In this document: positions 18,695 through 28,154 of the stretch, one piece after another | How the letters are laid out: every line of letters begins with the position of its first letter | How positions within the stretch are numbered: position 1 is the first letter of the stretch | Source: Roseiarcus sp963805295 | Lineage (GTDB): Bacteria; Pseudomonadota; Alphaproteobacteria; Rhizobiales; Beijerinckiaceae | Length of the DNA: 64,000 bases | Direction: 5' to 3' | NCBI GenBank assembly: GCA_963805295.1 | Contig: CAWDTW010000069.1 | Location: forward strand, 62,001 to 126,000 | The notes under the pieces: generated by a model | Seen by the model: the letters and a program-made list of their open reading frames with translations, nothing else | The model's database searches: none | Told to the model about the DNA's origin: nothing | Translations under genes and position numbers: made by a program

Positions 18695-19538
18695 ATGGGC
18701 GCTTTGAGCGGAAAGGTCGCCATCGTCACCGGCGCGACCAGCGGCATCGGCGAACGAATCGCGGAAGTCTTCGTCGAGGAGGGGGCGAAGGTCGTCGCCG
18801 CGGCCCGCCGCGAGGCTGAAGGCGCGGCGCTCGAACGGCGGCTCGGCGTCAGCTTCATCCGGACCGACGTCGCCAGGGAAGACGACGTCAAGGCCATGGT
18901 CGCCCACGCGGTCGCGCGCTACGACCGCATCGACTGCCTGGTCAACAACGCCGGCGCGGGCCTGCCGCTGGTCGGCGTCGCCGACATCGACATGGCGAGT
19001 TTCGACGCGCTCATGGCCGCCAACGTCCGGGGCGTTCTCCTCGGCATGAAGCACGTCGCCCCTTCAATGCTTGCGCAAAAATCCGGCAGCATCGTCAACA
19101 TCGCCAGCGTCGCGGCCCATCGCGGCGGCGTCTCCGGCCATGTCTATGCGGCGTCGAAGGGCGCGGTTCTCGCGCTGACCCGGTCGGTGGCGGCCGAACT
19201 CGGCGAGAAGGGCGTTCGCGTCAACAGCATTTCCCCGGGCGCGATCGTCACCGGCATTTTCGCCAAGGGCGCGGGAGTGGAAGGCTCGAAGGCGGACAAG
19301 GTGACGGACGTCGTCAAAGGCCTGTTCGCCACGGCGCAGCCGATCCCGCGCGCGGGCCTGCCGGAAGACATCGCGCGGGCGGCCGTCTTCCTCGCCTCCG
19401 ACGGCTCGAGCTTCATCAGCGGCCAGGATTCTTGTCGTCGACGGCGGCATGACGTCGGTCGTGCGCGGCTGGTCGGCGACGGCCGCGACGCGAGCCGGGC
19501 TCGCCGCCCGCCTCAAGGCGGCGGCGGAGCAGCTCTGA
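18695..19538 (+). CDS. Short-chain dehydrogenase/reductase, one frameshift
   Basis: NAD(P)-dependent oxidoreductase, about 280 residues. Rossmann motif TGATSGIGE near the N-terminus, CLVNNAGAG, the catalytic Ser region GSIVNIASVAA, the YAASK motif (Tyr/Lys) and VNSISPGAIVTGI. The family C-terminus (ILVVDGGMTSVVRGW) follows after a one-base shift: CAGGATTC at 19425-19431 has an extra G compared with CAGATTC, again at a GANTC site. The stop at 19536 ends the restored frame. The substrate cannot be read. An internal block of this gene recurs at 20716-20948. Confidence 0.85.
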
Positions 19539-19674
19539 GGCGCGGGCGAGGCGCCTCGCCGGGACGTGGTGGCCAAACGCTACCGATCGCCGCCGCTCGA
19601 GGCGGTGAAGCCTGCGTAATGCGATCGAGCCCCGGCGCCGCAAAGCCCGGCGCCGCGGCCTCTTGCGCCGCAGC

Positions 19675-20031
19675 TCACTGCGCGCCTTGCTGCACCTTCT
19701 TCACATAGGCGTCGACCGCATCGACCACCTTGGCGTCCGGATTGGCTTTGCAATAGACGATGACTTCGTGGATGCCCTGCTTGGCGCGTTGGATGTTGAT
19801 GGAATGCCGCTTATTGTGGCCGTTCCACCAGCCGCTGTACCAGGCGCCGAGGAAGTTGGCGTCCTCCTGGTAGGTGTTGGCGAGCTGGGCGCAAGTCAGC
19901 GCCCGCACGTTGAGATAGCCTTTCGCATCCAGATAGGTCGTCAGTGAGACCTGGGCCTGGGACGCCGAAGCCGCCGCGACCAGCGCCGCCGCCGCGACCA
20001 AAGCGACACGATATGTTCTTGAGGAGACCAT
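19675..20031 (-). CDS. HdeA/HdeB-like periplasmic protein 1
   Basis: 118 residues with a signal peptide (VALVAAAALVAAASASQA). The mature part has the HdeA-type pattern LTCAQLANTYQEDANFLGAW and VIVYCKANPDAKVVDA, with two cysteines that form the single disulfide of this family. HdeA proteins are acid-stress chaperones in enterics; in alphaproteobacteria the role is not settled. The ATG at 20031 is preferred because GGAAGAG lies about ten bases upstream; an earlier ATG at 20055 is possible. It stands in tandem with a paralogue. Confidence 0.8.
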   Translation of the reverse strand: MVSSRTYRVALVAAAALVAAASASQAQVSLTTYLDAKGYLNVRALTCAQLANTYQEDANFLGAWYSGWWNGHNKRHSINIQRAKQGIHEVIVYCKANPDAKVVDAVDAYVKKVQQGAQ

Positions 20032-20184
20032 TGCTTCGCTCTCTTCCTGATTCATGAATTCCAGAGTTAACCGGCCGACGATCGCGCCTGATCGGGACTG
20101 CCGCGGCGCCTGAGCGCTCTTACGCCAGCCGCCATTTCATTCCGCCGCCGCGCCGCTCGTCACTGCCGTCAATTGCCAGGACCG

Positions 20185-20544
20185 CTACTTCTCGTCGTTG
20201 ACCCTGATGCCCGCTTCCTTGCGCATCTGCTTGATGTTGATGTCCATCGCCTTGATGACCGTCACGTCCTGATGGGCCTTGCAATAGACGATGACGCGAT
20301 GCTCGAGCTCCTTGGCGCGATCGACCTTCAACTTGCTATAATTCGCCAGGCCGTTGTACCAGCCGCTGTACCAGACGGTCATGAAGTCGGCGTCTTCCTG
20401 CCAGGTGCCGGCCAATTGCGCGCAGGTCAGCTTCTGGATGTCGAGATTGCCGTTGGCGTCGGCATAGGTGCTGAGATCGACCTGAGCCTGCGCCGCGCCG
20501 ACGCCGAGCATCGTCATCGCGCAAAGCGATATCGCGAATTTCAT
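20185..20544 (-). CDS. HdeA/HdeB-like periplasmic protein 2
   Basis: 119 residues, signal peptide MKFAISLCAMTMLGVGAAQA. It shares LTCAQLAGTWQEDADFMTVW, YSGWYNG and VIVYCKAHQDVTV with its downstream neighbour, with the same two mature cysteines. ATG 20544 with GGAG upstream. The roughly 150-base gap between the paralogues suggests separate or weakly linked transcription. Tandem paralogues can arise by duplication; here divergence is large, so the event is old. Confidence 0.8.
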   Translation of the reverse strand: MKFAISLCAMTMLGVGAAQAQVDLSTYADANGNLDIQKLTCAQLAGTWQEDADFMTVWYSGWYNGLANYSKLKVDRAKELEHRVIVYCKAHQDVTVIKAMDINIKQMRKEAGIRVNDEK

Positions 20545-20715
20545 ATTGAACTCCAAGTTGTGAAAGACCCAGCCCTTCAACGGCCGTCGAGAAGCAACCG
20601 ACGCCCCGCTCCCTCCCGGTTATAGACGCGAGCGCGTTCACGCAAGCCCGGCCGAATCCAGTCCCCCGCGAAAGGATCCGTCTCGACCGCAACACGCGCC
20701 GGGCGGGATCGGCGG

Positions 20716-20948
20716 GTCGCCCACGCGATAACGCGCTTCGGCCGCATCGACTGCCTCGTCAACAACGCCGGCGGGGGCCTGCCGCTGGTCGGCGTCGCCG
20801 ACGTCGACATGGCGACCTTCGACGCGGTTTTCGCCGCCAACGTCAAGGGCGTTCTCCTCGGCATGAAGCACGTCGCCCCGGCGATGCTCGCCCAAAAGTC
20901 CGGCAGCATCGTCAACGTCGCCAGCGTCGCGGGCCATCGCGGCGGCGT
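20716..20948 (+). pseudogene. Displaced internal fragment of the SDR gene
   Basis: 233 bases align to 18899-19131 of the SDR gene at a constant offset of 1,817 with no gaps. The translation (CLVNNAGGGLPLVGVADVDM and NVKGVLLGMKHVAPAMLAQK) keeps the frame but lacks both the nucleotide-binding start and the YxxxK motif. It ends abruptly at 20948 against a TPR-protein remnant on the other strand. Confidence 0.85.
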
Positions 20949-21450
20949 GGCTTTCGGGCGGCAGTTTCGGGCGCAGGTCGTCGAGCAGATAGGCGACGTC
21001 CCAACGATCGGCGACGTCGGGAGTGCGAGGCAATTCGCGCCCGCAAAGCGATGTCTTCAGGCGGCCGATCTGACCTGTCGCCGTATTGTCGCGGACCCTG
21101 TCCGCCGGAAGCGCGAGATTGGGGATACAGGGCGTAAGGTTCGAATAGCTCGGCAGGGACGTGCGCCAACTTTCGGCGAGGAGAAGCCGCGCCTCGTCCA
21201 CGCGGTCCAGCATCAATGAGGGCAGGGCCACGAAGAGACCTGAATCTTCAGCGGCCGCGCAAGGCTCCAAGATTCTTCCGCACCAGTGCTGTAGTCGGAT
21301 GATCGGGGCCGAGCGCCTTCTCGCAGATCGCCAGCGCGCGCTCATAGAGCGGCCGCGCCCCGCAAGGACGCCCTGGGCCTGAAGCAGGCTGGCGAGGTTG
21401 TTGAGGCGCGTCGCCGTATCGCGAGGCGTAAGCTCGGCGCGGGCGGCCGT
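20949..21450 (-). pseudogene. Remnant of a TPR (kinesin-light-chain type) protein
   Basis: The minus strand encodes TATRLNNLASLLQAQG, then after a one-base shift PLYERALAICEKALGPDHP and TTALVRKNLGALRGR and stop, a TPR_10/12 repeat end. Further down (toward 20949) another piece reads LPSLMLDRVDEARLLLAESW and LPRTPDVADRWDVAYLLDDL, which looks like the tail of a related TPR protein. Several breaks, no start. Confidence 0.6.
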
Positions 21451-21664
21451 TCGAGGGACTCGCTGAAAATAGTCGGTTGCGAACATTTCGCGAACATTTG
21501 CTTTGGGAAACTCGAAGTCGGCCTTATCATGGTCTCCATGGATGCAATCGACAACGGCAATGCGCGGACGGCGGCTGGCGCCATCGGACAGGCTCGACCC
21601 GGGGCCTATGCCCAGTCCGGAGGCGGTGTTCGCCCGGGGAGAGGCGCAGCGAAGGCCTTTTCGG

Positions 21665-21822
21665 CCGAATTCTGGAGTAACCCCTTGAAAAGGCGCATTT
21701 CGCGGAAAGAAATCAATTTGGATTTTATTCCGGAAAATTTGGATTTTGTTCCATCCGGCTTGGATTTTGTTCCGACCGGCTTGGATTTCGTTCCGCTTGG
21801 CTTGGAAATCCTTCAGTGCTGC
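21665..21822 (+). repeat. 21-bp tandem repeat array A with an NSGVTP coding tail
   Basis: Five consecutive 21-bp units: 21718-21738, 21739-21759, 21760-21780, 21781-21801 and a degenerate 21802-21822. Central units start TTGGATTT, contain GTTCC and end in CCGGC or TTGGC; one frame reads LDFVPxG repeats. About 50 bases upstream lies PNSGVTP-stop, which corresponds to the SDSGVSP-stop end of the HTH gene beside array B (39953-40057). Confidence 0.85.
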
Positions 21823-21890
21823 TGGGAGCTCGGCCGCGTCCCGGCCTTTCGGTTCTGGCGAAAGGGGGCGTCGCAGCCAAAGGGGACAGA

Positions 21891-21935
21891 TTTTGGCGCC
21901 TGACACCTTGAAATCGTTCGCGCGCTTGCAAAACT
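21891..21935 (-). repeat. Dispersed 45-bp repeat, copy 1
   Basis: The reverse strand reads GTTTTGCAAGCGCGCGAACG, then ATTTCAAGGTGTCAGGCGCC, and matches 32765-32808 on the plus strand with few differences. In one frame it gives CKRANDFKVSGAK against CERENDFKAIGAK in the other copy. The 400 bases around it (21823-22233) show no recognisable gene. Confidence 0.7.
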
Positions 21936-22233
21936 GCGCCCTGCCGGGTCCGGCGGCCGCGGTCGGACTCGACAGCGCGAGACGCGAGCGAAGCGCGCTG
22001 GCCGTCGTCCATGCCGGCCGCCGTCGATCGGAGTTGCGGAACTTGGGCGATCGTTCCAGGCGAGACGACGCTAAACCGGGTCGCAAGCTGCTGATTTTCT
22101 TGAGGCCCGCCGCTAAACTGGAGCCAAGGCGGAATAAGCGGGAACGTGGTCGCGAGCCGTCGGGCCGCGGAGGACTTGGCGTTGGGGCTGCCGGACAAAA
22201 GCTGTCGCGGATTCCTCGGCAAAGCCGTTTGCC

Positions 22234-22923
22234 TTACCCTTCGCTCGCGGCCTCGATCGCCGCGCTGAGCCGCAGCGCGTCGTTGATGACGATCGCGCCG
22301 CGCCGGCGCTCGATCAGGCCGTTGCGCTCCATGGCGTTGAGCTCGCGCGACACCGTCTCTCGGCGCGTGTTGATTTGCGCGGCGAGCTCCGACTGGTTCG
22401 GCGGCGTGACGATGATCGCGCGCTTCGGATCGTCGCGGTCGGGGCGGGCAAGCCGCAACAGCTCGGCGTGGACGCGCGCGCGCACGTTGAGCGCGCCGAG
22501 CTCCCCGACCCTCTCCGACATCGCGCGAAGACGCTGGATCAATATCGAGACGACCGCCTCGGCGAGCGGGCGGTGGGAAAACATCGTCTCCACGAACACG
22601 GCCGCAGGCATTTTCGCCACCAGCGAGTCGTTGACGGCAAAGACGCTGGCGGCGCGAGGCGCCCCGTCGAAGGCGCTCATCTCGCCGAAGATCGAGCCCG
22701 CATGCATGTCGCTGAAGATGAGGTCTTGTCGGGCCATGTTGAGCACCGCCCTCAGATGGCCGGTCATTATGAAATAGACGTCGCGATCGTTCGCCGACTG
22801 ATCGACGAGCCAGGCGCCGGCCGGCGTCTTCAGCCATATGCACTGACGGTCGAGAGCCCGGCACGCGTCGGGCTCCAGCGTCTTGAAACAGGGATGCGCG
22901 GCAAGCGTATTGGGGGCAGCCAT
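22234..22923 (-). CDS. Crp/Fnr-family transcription regulator
   Basis: 229 residues. An N-terminal cyclic-nucleotide-binding-like domain (GAWLVDQSANDRDVYFIMTG, GSIFGEMSAFDGAPRAASVF) is followed by a dimer helix and a C-terminal winged helix (NQSELAAQINTRRETVSREL, NGLIERRRGAIVIND). The phosphate-binding-type GEMSAFDGAPRAA segment suggests cAMP binding; there is no N-terminal Cys cluster, so it is CRP-like rather than FNR-like. A perfect TGTGA-N6-TCACA site lies 180 bases upstream, which may mean autoregulation. Confidence 0.9.
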   Translation of the reverse strand: MAAPNTLAAHPCFKTLEPDACRALDRQCIWLKTPAGAWLVDQSANDRDVYFIMTGHLRAVLNMARQDLIFSDMHAGSIFGEMSAFDGAPRAASVFAVNDSLVAKMPAAVFVETMFSHRPLAEAVVSILIQRLRAMSERVGELGALNVRARVHAELLRLARPDRDDPKRAIIVTPPNQSELAAQINTRRETVSRELNAMERNGLIERRRGAIVINDALRLSAAIEAASEG

Positions 22924-23102
22924 CGCTTCCGTCCGTGGCTTTGAACGGACGGTGGCCGACCTTCGCCGCAACGTCAAGCGGCGCGCGAATTCAACGCGCC
23001 CGCCGCCGCCCTTCGCGGCGGGCGGCGCCAGGTTGCGGTTCGGCCGCGACAGGAGCGGCGGCCTCCCCATGCGATAGCCGTACATCCGAGATTCAGGGAC
23101 GC

Positions 23103-23120
23103 CTGTGACGCGCGTCACAG
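23103..23120. promoter_or_regulatory. CRP-type operator (perfect palindrome)
   Basis: CTGTGACGCGCGTCACAG is a perfect 18-bp palindrome that contains the classic TGTGA-N6-TCACA CRP site. It lies 180 bp upstream of the Crp/Fnr gene, on the side of its promoter. The rest of 22924-23510 shows no gene. Confidence 0.75.
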
Positions 23121-23510
23121 TTCGGCTGAGAATTCGCGCCCTCATGCCAAGGGTTCTCCTACGAGCTCTGCGCGCCGTCAGCGCTGCCCGAGGGAGGCGC
23201 TCGTGCTGTGACGCCGCACACTGCAGGCCACGGCTCGTTCGGTTAGAAACCGAGGAATGCCTTGGGGACATCCGTGAACCGTCATGGTCGTCGTTTCGTA
23301 CAAGGCGAGTTGGAAACTACCACGGGTTGAAACGTCTTCCCCCGGCAAACGAATAGATTCCGCGTGGCCGCGCCTCGGGGCGGGCGCGAAACGCGGCCCC
23401 CCGCGCAGAGCCTCCCACTGCGCAGGGATGAGGGCGCGGCGCTCGGGCTATTCCGCGGGCTTGAGCGCCGCGCTCGTGGGGCGGCAGGGAGCCCAGCGCC
23501 CCGAGCGGTT

Positions 23511-23816
23511 TCACTCCACCCGAAACTCCATGCGGACGCGACCGTGGCGTCGGACCGCGCGAGTCGAACTTCGCGCGCTCCTCGGCGCCGCCGCGGGCTC
23601 GTTGCCCTCCGGGCGGACGCGCGCGGCCTGGCTGCCTTGCGCCGATCCCGGGCTTGTCGCGATGTCTGTCGCTCTCGGCCCGTGGCTTGCGAGGCAGGCG
23701 TTGTAGGCGAGCGGCTCCTGGTATTTCGCGCAGGCCGCATTGTCCTCCGCGCGCGCGGGGCGACGCGACGCGACCGCGAAAAGAGCAAGAAGCATGAGCG
23801 CAACCCGCATCGCCAT
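23511..23816 (-). CDS. Small secreted hypothetical protein
   Basis: 101 residues with a Sec signal peptide (MRVALMLLALFAVASRRPAR, cleavage near ARAED). The mature N-terminus CAKYQEPLAYNACLASHGP has two cysteines and resembles short secreted proteins of unknown function common in Hyphomicrobiales; the rest is Arg/Ala-rich and probably disordered, ending MEFRVE. It ends 4 bases upstream of the pheT stop region on the same strand as the phe cluster and could be its last cistron. Confidence 0.65.
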   Translation of the reverse strand: MAMRVALMLLALFAVASRRPARAEDNAACAKYQEPLAYNACLASHGPRATDIATSPGSAQGSQAARVRPEGNEPAAAPRSARSSTRAVRRHGRVRMEFRVE

Positions 23817-23820
23817 GGGT

Positions 23821-26225
23821 TCACCCTCGCAATGTCGCTCCCGTCTTCTTAGACACTTCGGCGACGATCCGCGCGATTGCAGCGTCGATCTCCGCGTCGG
23901 TCAGCGTTCGCTCGCGGGGCTGCAGCGTGACGTTGATGGCGACCGATTTGGCGCCCTCCGGCAGGCCCTTGCCCTGATAGACGTCGAAGACTCCGATGTC
24001 GGAGACGAGGGACCGCTCGACGCTTTGCGCGGCCTTCACAATGTCGCCCGCGCGCACGCTCTCATCGACCACGAATGCGAGATCGCGCTCGACCGGCATG
24101 AAGTCGGAACGCTCGAGCTTGGGTTTCGCCGTGGTGGGCTTCGCCTTCGGCGCGGGCAGGGCGTCGAGAATGATCTCGAAGGCGACGATCGGCCCCTCGG
24201 CGTCGAGCGCTTGGCAGACGCTGGGATGCAGCTGTCCGAACCAGCCGACCGCGTTCTTCGGCCCGAACCGCAACGTCGCCGAACGGCCCGGGTGCAAAAA
24301 GGCGGGGCCGCCGGGCTCGACCCGCACGGCGTTGGCGACGCCGAGCGCGGCCAGGAGCGCCGTCGCGTCGCGCTTGGCGTCGAACGCGTCGACGGCTCCC
24401 CCGCCGCTCCAATGCCGGCCTTCGCCGCTCGCCTTCGCGCGGCCGCGCCGCACCCCAGCCGCGGCGACGCGCTGGTCGTTTTCGCCCGGGCCCAGAAAGA
24501 TCTGCCCCACTTCGAACAGCGCGACGTCGTTCAGCGCCCGGCGCGCGTTGCGCTCGGCGGCGGCGGCGAGGCCGGGGACGAGGCTCGGGCGCATGTCGGA
24601 GAGGTCGGAGGCGATCGGGTTGGCGAGCGTGAGCGACCGCTGCCCTCCGCCGAACAGCTCCGCCGCGGTTCTCGAGATGAAGGACCACGTCACCGCCTCG
24701 CGCAGCGACAGCGAAGCGAGCGTGCGCTTGGCGAGGCGCGTGCGCTTTTGCAGCAGCGTCAGCACCGGCGCGGGCACGCCCTCGTCGAGGCGGGGCAACG
24801 GCGTCATCGGCGCGCGGTCGATGCCGGCGATGCGCAAGATCTGTTCGACGACGTCGGCCTTCACCAGGACGTCCGGCCGCCAAGACGGCACATGGACCTT
24901 GCCGTCTTCGACGCCGAAACCGAGCCGGGTCAGGATCGCCTCGCCTTCCTCGCGGGGGATGTCGACGCCGATGAGGCGCTTGACCTCGCTGTAAGGGAAG
25001 GGGATCGATCGCGGCGGCGCGCAAGGGTCGCCCGCGACGATCATGCGCGATGGCTCGCCGCCGCAGAGTTGCAGGACGAGATCGGTCGCCAAATCGCAGC
25101 CGGGCACGCAGAATTCGGGATCGACGCCGCGCTCGAAGCGGTAGCGCGCGTCGGTGACGATGCCGAGCCTGCGGCCGGTATGGGCGATGTTGGTTGGATC
25201 CCACAGCGCGCTTTCGATCAGCACGTCGTGGGTCGACTCGTCGCAGCCCGAGTGCTCGCCGCCCATGACGCCGGCGATCGAACTCGACGCCCTTGTCGTC
25301 AGCGATGACGACCATGCTCTCGTCGAGCGCGTAGGGTTTGCCGTCGAGCGCCAGCACGCTCTCACCCTGGCGGGCGCGCCGAACCGTCAGATCGCCCTCG
25401 ACCTTGGCGAAGTCGAACACATGCAGCGGACGGCCGCGGTCGAACGTGACGTAGTTGGTGATGTCGACCAGCGCGGCGATCGGCCTCAGGCCGATCGCGC
25501 GCAGGCGCTTCTGCATCCATTCGGGCGATGGGCCGTTCCTGACGCCGCGAACGAGGCGCAGGGCAAAGGCGGGGCAGAGATGCGCGTCAGCGGGCGCGAA
25601 GTCGAGGCGCACCTTCGTCGGGCAGTCAAAGGCGCCGTCGAATGACCTTGGCGCGGGGGTCTTGAGGGTTCCAAGGCCGGCGGCCGCGAGGTCGCGCGCG
25701 ATTCCCGCGACGCCGGTCGCGTCGGGGCGGTTCGGCGTCAGGGCGACGTCGATGACCGGATCGTCGAGACCGGCCCAGCGCGCGTAAGGAACGCCGACGG
25801 GCGCGTCATCCGGCAGCTCCATGATGCCGTCGTGATCGTTGCTGAGTTCGAGTTCCGCCGCCGAGCACAGCATGCCGTTCGAACTCGACGCCGCGGATGA
25901 CGCCCTTGGCGAGGGTCGTCTTCTTGCCCGGAATGTACGTTCCGACCGGCGAGAAAACGCTCTTCATTCCGGTTCGCGCGTTTGGCGCGCCGCAGACCAC
26001 CTGCACGGGCCCGGCGCCAGCCTCGACGACGCAGACCCGCAGGCGGTCGGCGTTCGGATGCTGCATGGCTTCGATCACACGCCCGACGACGAAGCCGCCA
26101 TACTTGAGGCCGGGGTCTTCGACGCTCTCCACCTCGAGACCGACGCGGGTCAGCGTTTCGACGATCTCGGCGAGCGAGGCCTGCGTGTCGAGGTGATCCT
26201 TGAGCCAGGAGAGGGTGAATTTCAT
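23821..26225 (-). CDS. pheT: Phenylalanine-tRNA ligase beta subunit, two one-base frameshifts
   Basis: Large subunit of the essential tRNA-charging enzyme, about 800 residues when repaired. N-terminal MKFTLSWLKDHLD and the tRNA-binding domain (PNADRLRVCVV, VVCGAPNARTGM), the B3/B4 region (RPDATGVAGIARDLAAAGLG), B5 (RLIGVDIPREEGEAILTRLG) and the anticodon-binding C-terminus (YQGKGLPEGAKSVAINVTLQ) are all present. Two extra bases, each in a GAACTC (25280-25285 and 25881-25886) where GACTC is expected, shift the frame; removing both gives VESIAGVMGG and VESNGMLCSAAELEL. Since pheT is essential, these are almost certainly sequence errors. The ATG overlaps the stop of the HEPN gene (ATGA). Confidence 0.95.
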
Positions 26226-26689
26226 GACGGCCGGTTCTTGAATAAGAGATAAACAGCAAGACTCCTGCGGTCCGATCGCGAGAGCCCAGCAATCGAGCGC
26301 ACGGTCGACTTGGCGGAATTTACCAGATCGAGACACTGATCGCTTGTGTATAGCGCCTGAGAAGGAAGGTAGTCTGAACGAATCCGTTCGCTCTGGAGCA
26401 GGACCACACGGTTTCCGATCTTTTGCAGGGCAACAACCCTTTTCACGGGCGAGGCCTTGAACGCGGTTTTCAGAGTGCCATGCTCCAACGAGCGTTAGAT
26501 GCGAACATATTCTTCTGTTCGTGTGTCGGATCGGTCGCCGAGCAATTCATCGGCGCAGAGCTTCGCCAATGCGTGAAACACGGCGTAATAGGCGGTGCTC
26601 ACCGCGCGGCGCTTGAGAGTTAGACTGTTGCCCGCGGTTTTGGCGAGTTCTTCCGCCAGCGCCAACAAACGCTCGATCATCGTCATCAA
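26222..26689 (-). pseudogene. HEPN-domain protein with one in-frame stop
   Basis: The N-terminal part (MIERLLALAEELAKTAGNSL, then LKRRAVSTAYYAVFHALAKL) is a typical HEPN helical bundle. The same frame continues past a TAA at 26495-26497 into RSLEHGTLKTAFKA and a helical C-terminus ending LFKNRPS; family members have a Tyr codon (TAC) at that point (YRSLEHG). Read through, it is 155 residues. HEPN proteins are often RNases or toxin partners. It overlaps its upstream neighbour (ATGA) and pheT (ATGA), so it is fully embedded in the phe operon. Either a recent nonsense mutation or a base error. Confidence 0.7.
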
Positions 26690-26991
26690 GTTCGCGTCCG
26701 CTCGGGTTCCTCGTCCGACTCTCTTTCGTCTGTCGAACCAGGATAGTCGCGGCTCACAAAGACGAATTGATCGTCGCCAGCTTCGATGAGCTGTGCGCGA
26801 ATCGTGTCCGCGGCGTCAAATAAGGATTCCCCGACGTCTTGTGGCCCATCGAAATGCGCGGTGACGCGAACGATCTTCTCGCCGTCGAAATCCTCGTCGA
26901 AGACGATATCCGATTTCATGAGACCCAGGTCCGCAAAACGCTCGCGCAGGACTTTGCTGACGATTTCTCGGATTGCCGCCTCAGTCGTCAT
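26686..26991 (-). CDS. Small acidic hypothetical protein paired with the HEPN gene
   Basis: 101 residues, acidic, no signal peptide or membrane segment. It starts MTTEAAIREIVSKVLRERFA, has a central beta-rich block (DGEKIVRVTAHFDG, DDQFVFVSRDYPGS) and ends in a charged tail. I do not recognise the family; it is not an MNT-type nucleotidyltransferase, the usual HEPN partner. It begins 12 bases after pheS and overlaps the HEPN start by four bases, which suggests a co-translated two-gene module that was placed between pheS and pheT. Confidence 0.75.
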   Translation of the reverse strand: MTTEAAIREIVSKVLRERFADLGLMKSDIVFDEDFDGEKIVRVTAHFDGPQDVGESLFDAADTIRAQLIEAGDDQFVFVSRDYPGSTDERESDEEPERTRT

Positions 26992-27003
26992 TTCAATTCC
27001 CTC

Positions 27004-28119
27004 CTAGCGCGGGCTCCTTAATCGCGACGGTTTCGCCTCACCCGCTGAGTCCCCCGCCAAAGTCGGCATGTCGAGCGGCTTGAAGCCGTAGTGCTCGATC
27101 CAGCGCAGGTCCGCGTCGAAGAAGTCGCGCAAGTCCGGCATTCCGTACTTGAGCATGGCGACGCGGTCGACCCCCATCCCCCAGGCGAAGCCCTGGTAGA
27201 TCTCCGGGTCGATGCCGCAGTTCGTCAGCACGTTTTGATGGACCATGCCGCAGCCGAGGATTTCGAGCCAGTCTTCGCCTTCGCCGAAGCGGATTTCTCC
27301 TCCCGAGCGCCGGCACTGGATGTCGACCTCCATCGAGGGCGAGGTGAAGGGGAAGAAGCTCGGCCGGAAGCGCATGCCGACCTGCCGCACTTCGAAGAAC
27401 GCCTTGCAGAACTCCTCCAACACCCATTTCAGGTTGGCCAACGTCGCGGTCTGATCGACGACGAGGCCCTCGACCTGATGGAACATCGGCGTGTGGGTCT
27501 GGTCGGCGTCGCAACGATAGGTGCGGCCGGGGCAGATGACGCGGATCGGCGGCTTCTGGCTCAGCATCGTGCGCACCTGCACCGGGCTCGTGTGGGTGCG
27601 CAATAGCTTGCGCTCGCCGTGCGCGTCGGGCTCGAGAAAGAACGTGTCGTGCATCTCTCGCGCCGGATGGCCGAGCGGAAAGTTGAGCTTGGTGAAGTTG
27701 TAGTCGTCGCTCTCGATGTCCGGCCCTTCGGCCACCGAAAAGCCCAGGTCGGCGAAGATCGTGACCATCTCGTCCATCACCTGGCTGATCGGATGGACGC
27801 GCCCGGTCTCGACGCCCGGGGAGCGCACTGGCAGCGTCACGTCGAGCGTCTCGCGCTCGAGCTGCGCCTCCAGCGCGGCCTTTTTCAGCACCGCCCGCCG
27901 CGCCGCAAACGCCTCGGTCACCTGGTCTTTAAGCGCGTTGATCGCCGCGCCTTGTGTCCTGCGCTCCTCGGGCGAGAGCTTGCCGAGTGTCGCCAAGAGC
28001 GCGGAGATCGAGCCTTTCTTGCCGAGGGCTGCGACGCGCACCGCCTCGAGCGCGGTCTCGTCGGCGGCGCCCTCGATCGCGGCGAGGGTTTCGTGTTGCA
28101 GGGGGGCGAGGTCGGACAT
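27004..28119 (-). CDS. pheS: Phenylalanine-tRNA ligase alpha subunit
   Basis: Catalytic subunit of the tRNA-charging enzyme, 371 residues. N-terminal coiled-coil (LAAIEGAADETALEAVRVAA, GKKGSISALL) and class II motifs: motif 1 around HPISQVMDEMVTIFADLGF, motif 2 RTYRCDADQTHTPMFHQVEG, and motif 3 FAWGMGVDRVAMLKYGM. The conserved FRPSFFPFTSPSMEVDIQC and LEILGCGMVHQNVL are present. Uninterrupted. It follows rplT by about 145 bases that hold two hairpin-forming repeats. Confidence 0.97.
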   Translation of the reverse strand: MSDLAPLQHETLAAIEGAADETALEAVRVAALGKKGSISALLATLGKLSPEERRTQGAAINALKDQVTEAFAARRAVLKKAALEAQLERETLDVTLPVRSPGVETGRVHPISQVMDEMVTIFADLGFSVAEGPDIESDDYNFTKLNFPLGHPAREMHDTFFLEPDAHGERKLLRTHTSPVQVRTMLSQKPPIRVICPGRTYRCDADQTHTPMFHQVEGLVVDQTATLANLKWVLEEFCKAFFEVRQVGMRFRPSFFPFTSPSMEVDIQCRRSGGEIRFGEGEDWLEILGCGMVHQNVLTNCGIDPEIYQGFAWGMGVDRVAMLKYGMPDLRDFFDADLRWIEHYGFKPLDMPTLAGDSAGEAKPSRLRSPR

Positions 28120-28154
28120 GGGCGGACCTAAATTGTGACGGGCGCCGCCCCGTC

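Noticed and set aside
21718..21822. CRISPR array in the 21-bp repeats
   Set aside because: Units are directly contiguous with no spacers; they form a plain tandem array.
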